Assembly: GCF_004193775.1 (NCBI RefSeq)
Contig: NC_041006.1
Location: 26,154,388 to 26,218,387, forward strand
DNA length: 64,000 nucleotides
From: Glycine soja
Taxonomy: Eukaryota; Streptophyta; Magnoliopsida; Fabales; Fabaceae
Reading direction: 5' to 3'
The position numbers and the translations under genes are program-made. Below the pieces are notes generated by a model. That model saw nothing but the letters and a program-made list of their open reading frames with translations. It was not told the origin of the DNA and searched no databases. Below are positions 57,501 to 64,000 of the stretch, piece after piece; the first letter of the stretch is position 1, and each line of letters starts with the position of its first letter.

Positions 57501-60500
57501 CTATGCATGGCTCCAAACTCGTGGGTGGATGATGCAAGAACGAAAACGCAATTCATGGGGTTCCAAAAAGGGTAGAGAATGGAGAATTGCACTAAGCAAT
57601 CATTACGCAAGGCTCCAGACTAGTGGGTGGAGGATGCATGAACGAAAAAGTAATTCATGGGGATCCGAAAAGGGTAGAGAATGGAATATTGCACTAAGCA
57701 ATCATTACGCATGGCTCCAGACTAGTGGGTGGAGGATGCATGAACGAAAACGCAATTCATGGGGCTCCAAAAAGGGGTAGAGAATGGAGAATTGCACTAA
57801 GCAATCACTACGCATGGCTCCAAACTCGTGGGCGGAGGATGCATGAACGAAAAGGCAATTCATGGGGCTCCGAAAAGGGGTAGAGAGTGGAGAATTGCAC
57901 TAAGCAATCACTACGCATGGCTCAAAACTCGTGGGTGGATGATGCATGACCGAAAACGCAATTGATGGGGTTCCGAAAAGGGTAGAGAATGGAGAATTGC
58001 ACTAAGCAATCACTACGCATGGCTCCAAACTCGTGGTTGGAGGATGCATGAACAAAAACGCAATTCATGGGGCTCCGAAAAGGGGTAGAGATTGGAGAAT
58101 TGCACTAAGCAATCACTACGCATGGCTCCAAACTCGTGGGTGGAAGATGCATGAACGAAAATGCAATTCTTGGGGCTCCAAAAAGGGGTAGAGAATGGAG
58201 AATTGCACTAAGAAATCACTACGCATGGCTCCAAACTCGTGGGCGGAGGTTGCCTGAATGAAAACGCAATTCATGGGGCTCCGAAAAGGGGTAGAGAATG
58301 GATCATTGCACTAAGCAATCACTAAGCATGGCTCCAAACTCATGGATGGAGGATGCATAAACGAAAACGCAATTCATGGGGCTCCGAAAAAGGGTAGAGA
58401 ATGGAGAATTGCACTAAGCAATCATTACGCATGGCTCCAAACTCGAGGGTGGAGGATGCATGAACGAAAAAGCAATTCATGGGGCTTCGAAAAGGGGTAG
58501 AGAATGGAGAATTGCACTAAGCAATCATTACGCATGGCTCCAAACTCGTGGGCGGAGGATGCATGAACGAAAACACACTTCATGGGGCTCCAAAAAGGGG
58601 TAGAGAATGGAGATTTGCACTAAGCAATCACTACGCATGACTCCAAACTCGTGGGCGGAGGATGCATGAACGAAATCGCAATTCATGGGGCTCCGAAAAG
58701 GGGTAGAGAATGGAGAATTGCACTAAGCAACAACTACGCATGGCTCCAAACTTGTGGGTTGAGGATGCATGAACCAAAACGTAATTCATGTGGCTCCGAA
58801 AAGGGGTAGAGAATAGAGAATTGCACTAAGAAATCACTACGCATGGCTCAAAACTCATGGGCGAAGGATGCATGAACGAAAACGCATTTCATGGGGCTCC
58901 GAAAAAAGGTAGAGAATGGAGAATTGCACTAGGCAATCACTACGCACGGCTCCAAACTCGTGGGCGGAGGATGCATGAACGAAAACGCAATTCATGGGGC
59001 TCCGAAAAGGTGTAGAGAATGGAGAATTGCATTAAGCAATCACTACGCATGGCTCCAAACTCGTGGGCGGAGGATGCATAAACGAAAATGCAATTCATGG
59101 GGCTCCAAAAAGGGGTAGAGAATGGAGAATTGCACTAAGCAATCATTACGCATGGTTCCAAACTCATGGGTGGAGGATGCATGAACGAAAACGCAATTCA
59201 TGGGGCTCCAAAAAAGGGTAGAGCATGGAGAATTGCACTAAGCAATCACTACGGATGGCTCCAAACTCGTGGGTGGAGGATGCATGAACGAAAACGCAAT
59301 TCATGGGGTTTCGAAAAAGGGTAGAGAATGGAGAATTGCACTAAGCAATCACTACGCATGGCTTCAAACTCGTGGGCGGAGGATGCATGAACGAAAACGC
59401 AATTCATGGGGCTCCGAAAAGGGGTAGAGTATGGAGAAATGCACTCAGCAGTCGCTATGTATGGCTCCAAACTCATGGGTGGTGGATGCATGAACGAAAA
59501 TGCACTTCATGGGGCTCCGAAAAAGGGTAGAGAATGGAGAATTCCACTATGCAATCACTATGCATGGCTCCAAACTCGTGGGTGGATGATGCAAGAACGA
59601 AAACGCAGTTCATGGGGTTCCAAAAAGGGTAGAGAATGGAGAATTGCACTAAGCAATCATTACGCAAGGCTCCAGACTAGTGGGTGGAGGATGCATGAAC
59701 GAAAAAGCAATTCATGGGGCTCCGAAAAGGGTAGAGAATGGAATATTGCACTAAGCAATCATTACGCATGGCTCCAGACTAGTGGGTGGAGGATGCATGA
59801 ACGAAAACGCAATTCATGGGGCTCCAAAAAGGGGTAGAGAATGGAGAATTGCACTAAGCAATCACTATGCATGGCTCCAAACTCGTGGGCGGAGGATGCA
59901 TGAACGAAAACACAATTCATGGGGCTTCGAAAAAGGGTAGAGAATGGAGAATTGCACTAAGCAATCACTACGCATGGCTCCAAACTCGTGGGCGGAGGAT
60001 GCATGAACGAAAAGGCAATTCATGGGGCTCCGAAAAGGGGTAGAGAGTGGAGAATTGCACTAAGCAATCACTACGCATGGCTCAAAACTCGTGGGTGGAT
60101 GATGCATGACCGAAAACGCAATTCATGGGGTTCCGAAAAGGGTAGAGAATGGAGAATTGCACTAAGCAATCACTACGCATGGCTCCAAACTCGTGGGCGG
60201 AGGATGCATGAACAAAAACGCAATTCATGGGGCTCCGAAAAGGGGTAGAGAATGGAGAATTGCACTAAGCAATCACTACGCATGGTTCCAAACTCGTGGG
60301 CAGAGGATGCATGAACGAAAACGCAATTCATGGGGCTTCAAAAAAGGGTAGAGAATGGAGAATTGCACTAAGCAATCACTAGGCATGGCTCCAAACTCGT
60401 GGGCGGAGGATGCATGAACGAAAAGGCAATTCATGGGGCTCTGAAAAGGGGTAGAGAGTGGAGAAATGCACTAAGCAATCACTATGCATTTCTCCAAACT

Positions 60501-61580
60501 CGTGGGTGGTGGATGCATGAACGAAAACGCAATTCATGGGGCTCCGAAAAAGGGTAGAGAATGGAGAATTGCACAAAGCAATCACTACAAATGGCTCCAA
60601 ACTCGTGGGTGGAGGATGCATGAACGAAAATGCAATTCATGGGGCTCCGAAAAAGGGTAGAGAATGGAGAATTGCACTAAGCAATCACTACGCATGGATC
60701 CAAACTCGTGGGTGGATGATGCATGAACGAAAACGTAATTCATGGGGTTCGGAAAAGGGTAGAGAATGGAGAATTGCACTAAGCAATCACTACGCATGGC
60801 TCCAAACTCGTGGGCGTAGGTTGCATGAACGAAAACACAATTCATGGGGCTCCGAAAAGTGGTAGAGAATGGAGAATTGCACTAAGCAATCACTACGCAT
60901 GACTCCAAACTCATGGGTGGAGGATGCATGAAGGAAAACACAATTCATGGGGCTCCGAAAAAGGGTAGAGATTGGAGAATTGCACTAAGCAATCACTACG
61001 CATGGCTCCAAACTCGTGGGTAGAGGATGCATGAATGAAAACGCAATTCATGGGGCTCCGAAAAGGGGTAGAGAATGGAGAATTGCACTAAGCAATCAGA
61101 CGCATGGCTCCAAACTCGTGGGCGGAGGATGCATGAACGAAATCGCAATTCATGGGGCTCCGAAAAGGGGTAGAGAATGGAGAATTGCACTAAGCAATCA
61201 CTACACATGGCTCCATACTCGTGGGTGGAGGATGCATGAACCAAAACGCAATTCATGTGGCTCCGAAAAGGGGTAGAGAATGGAGAATTGCACTAAGCAA
61301 TCACTACGCATGGTTCCAAACTCGTGGGCGGAGGATGCATGAACGAAATCGCAATTCATTTTGCTCCGAAAAAGGGTAGAGAATGGAGAATTGCACTAAC
61401 CAATCACTATGCATTGCTCCAAACTCGTGGGTGGAGGATGCATGAACGAAAATGCAATTCATGGGGCTTCGAAAAAGGGTAGAGAATGGAGAATTGCACT
61501 AAGCAATCACTATGCATGGCTCCTAACTCGTGGGTGGAGGATGCATGAACGAAAACGCAATTCATGGGGCTCCGAAAAAA
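51578..61580 (-). repeat. Satellite array, 102-103-bp monomer, about 97 copies
   Basis: Head-to-tail repeats with start-to-start distance 102 or 103 bp (for instance CACTACG at 52271, 52374; CACTA at 52476). Each unit contains ATGGCTCCAAACTCGTGGG, GGAGGATGCATGAACG, GCAATTCATGGGGCTCCG, GGGGTAGAGAATGGAG and AATTGCACTAAGCAATC. Units at about 51900-54900 are nearly uniform; units right of 55140 are more diverged and show higher-order periodicity. Long frames on both strands are a by-product of a 34-codon monomer without stops. The array abuts Tat 3' UTR sequence at 61581 in the same place as the 122-bp array at 30543. The size is like the soybean STR102 satellite; identity was not checked. Confidence 0.95.
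55141..60300 (-). repeat. Higher-order repeat zone in the satellite
   Basis: A monomer variant with ACGCATGGCTTCAAACTCG occurs at 55141, 56165, 57297 and 59353, each time followed by the same series of variants (CAGCAGTCGCTATG near 56257, 57389, 59446; TCCAGACTAGTGGG near 55456, 57612, 59670). Spacings are 1024, 1132 and 2056 bp, i.e. about 10, 11 and 20 monomers. Variants with AACACACTTCATGG (56515 and 58572) and AACGTAATTCATGTGG (56721 and 58778) confirm the 2057-bp unit. Confidence 0.85.
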
Positions 61581-63509
61581 GGGTGGGCAGGACCGAATGG
61601 TCCACCGGGTTTCTTTTCAACCTAAAAAGGCAAACATGTTTTTTGCAAAGAAAAATAAATCGTTCGCGAGAGCCCTACGTCTTAGAACAACAATATACTT
61701 ATGCCAAGGGTAATCTTCCTTGTACCCGAAAATGAAATGCAGGATGTCAACTTTTAGCTTTTGAATGAAAATTCAGGGGAAACATCAGGTTAAGCTGAAA
61801 CTGGGAATAAATCACTCATAGTGTATAAAAACTCACACAGGCAGGTGTTTTACCCTAATCCCAAACCGTAACTGCACCACGACTTTATTTTGCACACGAT
61901 TTCCTATCGAATCAAAGATCACACGTACGATCACGGATCAATTGGATTTTCTCGAGGGTAGTGTTTTTTAAGAGGAAACTGGGGGTTCCGTCTTTTCCTC
62001 TTTGTTTATGTGGGGCGGGATATCGCCAGTCGAGAATAATTTTGAGTGGCAATCTGAAAGGAAGAACCACCAAAAATTGGGTTTTCCTTTGCCGGCAGTC
62101 ACTTACCTTGCCGAAAATTTATCTGGCTTGAAGAATTTCTGTTCTCTTTCTTTCATTGATCGGGAATTACTCTGTTTTCCTCTGATCTTTTCCTTTTTCA
62201 CTCCCTTTCGATCTTCGATCGGGAATCCTTCTTTTTCTTTCCTTTTTTATTGTTCTTTTCTTTGTTCTCATATTTTTCTCTTTTCTTACTTTCCATTTCT
62301 TCCTTTTCACTTATTTTTCTCCATTCCTTTCTTTGGGAAATCGGGTTTTAGTATTCTATTTGCTCTCCCTAGAGGAGATTCCGTTGTCCTTTGCTTCGGG
62401 GGAAAGAATGAGGATTCTTTTGATAGGCCAAGATTCAAAAAATTCTAAGGTTATGTCTCAATGGGGGCTTTTATCGTGGGGGGCCGATCTTGATATCTGG
62501 GGCAAAACAAATTTGGGTGTCAAGGTGTTGGTCTCGGGCCGAACTTCCATATTATTCCACAAGGCACGCGCAACAATGATGATTTGGAAACAACGTGCAA
62601 AATTAGTCATGGCCACAGCCAGGTGGGCACTTAAGCATCCCGTTTATGGCATTGTGATACTATGGTTGGGGATTTACACAAACAGACCCAACGTTTCTAA
62701 ATTATGTTCTTTCATCGGTTCAATGAAACCATCCATTCTTATCTCGGTCATTCAGGAAAATAAACTCTTAGCGTCAGTCCCTTGTTTCCAGAAGATATGT
62801 TTGCTCTTTACGAATGATTTATGCTTCCTAACTATAACATGTTGACCTTCGAGGTCTTTCTTTCTTTTTCCTTTTTGTTTCATTTTTATATTCACAAAAT
62901 CATACACCCATGGCCCTCTACGAGGAAAACCTTTTTTGTACACCTACATTCTTATATATGACAAACTTTTTCTGTACACGCATTGGAACTCTTTCTCTTT
63001 ACGTTAGCCGGTCTATATACAAAACCCTATTTACGTTCAAAGATTTTTTCGTTTTTCCCGACACACACCTATGGTTCACACAAAATTTTCTTTATATACA
63101 TTCGTTGCTCACACACACAAGAATTTCTCTCCACGCATCACTTACACACACAAAAACCTTCTATACACATTTTCCTTTTAAAAACATTTTTCTTTTTCTT
63201 TATATACGTAGACATTTTATTCACAACACTTCTTTCTTTTTTATCATGATTTTGGTTCATTTTATTTTTAGGACGACATTCCTAAATGGAAAACTCCACA
63301 CGACTCCGGAATTTCAAAAAACACTATTGACAACAACGAAACAAGTACTAACGTAACGACTCAAACGATATGTATGTACAAAACAAAAGTCAATCAAAAC
63401 GAAACAAACGTTAGTCCCTTAGTTAAACAAAAATAAAATGATACGTAAAAAAAAAAAATGGAAACATAAACATAACATAAAAAGAAATACGGATCTAGGA
63501 ATCTCCCAA
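61581..63509 (-). other. 3' UTR of the second Tat copy
   Basis: Non-coding, homologous to 30544-32347, with the CT-rich tract at about 62140-62330. Plus-strand frames here (62002-62448, 62333-62845, 62910-63356) do not keep the same start, stop or reading frame in the left copy. Confidence 0.7.
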
Positions 63510-64000
63510 TCATGTGGCTCCGCTCCCTCCCAAGAAATCAAGCAAATCGGTCATCTCCTCGTCCTCGCGGGCCTCATCTGCCTCGTCGGGAGCCTCTGCT
63601 GGTGCCTCTCCTGCCCGGGCCTCAGGCCAATCTCCGGGCCATGCGACCTCTGCCCTGAACTGATCCGGAGTAAGGCATGGAAAAGAAGTAAAACCCTGGC
63701 TCTGCAGGCTGAGGCTCAACTGGTAAAGACAATCATGGGTCTGTACATGCGCCCGGTTGTTGGCCGCCTGCTGGTGAACCAAATGCCGTAAATACTGCTC
63801 TGTATCAAATGATCCAACTGGGCCAACCTGATGAGGTGGCGGCGCGTCTGCGGCCTGCGGAGCATCACCCTGGGCCTGTCTCTGCGTGCAATACTTCTCA
63901 ATAAAAGCTTAGGTGATGGGCGGCCGAATCACCTTGCTAGGTGCGACGGGGACTCCGAACGACTGGCAGAGTCCTGTGATCAAAGCGGGAAATCCTAGGG
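63510..64000 (-). pseudogene. 3' ORF of the second Tat copy, partial
   Basis: The minus strand encodes the C-terminal part of the plant-transposon-like ORF also present at 32348-33595: the FPALI-type region lies just at the window edge, followed by the Ala/Pro/Asp-rich linker and an acidic tail ending DLLDFLGGSGAT. A TAA at 63909-63911 interrupts the frame. At the place where the left copy has its second stop, this copy has a Gln codon. The two copies therefore carry different lesions. Confidence 0.7.

Larger units (their letters stand above)
61581..64000 (-). mobile_element. Second Tat copy, 3' portion
   Basis: The order array, 3' UTR, 3' ORF on the minus strand matches 29755-33595 of the left Tat element, with indels (for example extra sequence near 61840 and 62055-62115 that the left copy lacks). 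The rest of the element lies beyond the window. Its 3' LTR should be on the other side of the array, in the gap. Confidence 0.85.

Noticed and set aside
51578..61276. Many open frames on both strands across the array, 60-180 codons
   Set aside because: The monomer is 102-103 bp (34 codons) without stops in some frames. Frames start and end with single-base indels and repeat the same peptide, so they are artefacts of the satellite.
51578..61580. CRISPR-like or centromeric CentGm array
   Set aside because: There are no alternating spacers and the DNA is a plant repeat. The period (102-103 bp) does not match the 91-92-bp soybean centromere satellites.
1..64000. Host gene, tRNA or rRNA
   Set aside because: All long frames have retroelement homology or lie in repeats, and no cloverleaf or rRNA-like sequence was noticed by eye. 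A tRNA scan would settle this.

Overview
The window is plant nuclear DNA that appears to be made entirely of repeats. I found no host gene, tRNA or rRNA. The element families suggest soybean (Glycine max or a close relative) pericentromeric heterochromatin: a SIRE1-type copia element, envelope-less Athila elements of Diaspora type, Ogre/Tat elements, and satellites of about 102 and 120 bp. The species call rests on recognising these families, not on a search.

Region 1 (1-28359) is a nested stack. The base is a minus-strand, Athila-like, gag-protease-only element (element A). Its 5' LTR is at 26960-28359 and its 3' LTR runs from before base 1 to 1693. Four things sit inside it: a truncated LTR (about 37-1083) in the 3' LTR; a complete, young SIRE1 copy (3011-12261, TSD TACTT, LTRs differing at 4 of 1001 sites, both long ORFs open); a solo LTR (14121-15693); and a complete plus-strand copy of the same gag-protease family (element B, 16198-24921, TSD ATATC), which landed in the protease gene of A. 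Removing the insertions makes A collinear with B.

Region 2 (28360-43422) is a minus-strand Ogre/Tat-type gypsy element. Read right to left it holds a coiled-coil ORF1, gag, an aspartic protease with G-patch, a short intron, RT with two RNase H domains, integrase, a putative leader intron, a 3' ORF resembling the 'putative plant transposon protein' family, a tandem array of about 122 bp units, a polypurine tract and part of the 3' LTR. Stops, frameshifts and a deletion disable it. Element A appears to be inserted in its 3' LTR.

Region 3 (43423-51477) is a minus-strand Diaspora-like Athila element that interrupts ORF1 of the Tat element. It is decayed and is cut by a 100-N assembly gap at 51478-51577.

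Region 4 (51578-61580) is about 10 kb of satellite with a 102-103 bp monomer, about 97 copies, with higher-order periods of about 1132 and 2057 bp in its right half. Region 5 (61581-64000) is the 3' part of a second minus-strand Tat element. The same ORF, 3' UTR and array order as in region 2 indicates that the 10 kb satellite grew out of the 3' UTR repeat of a Tat retrotransposon.

The SIRE1 copy is the only one that looks capable of encoding all its own proteins. Elements A and B lack RT and integrase and would have needed them in trans.
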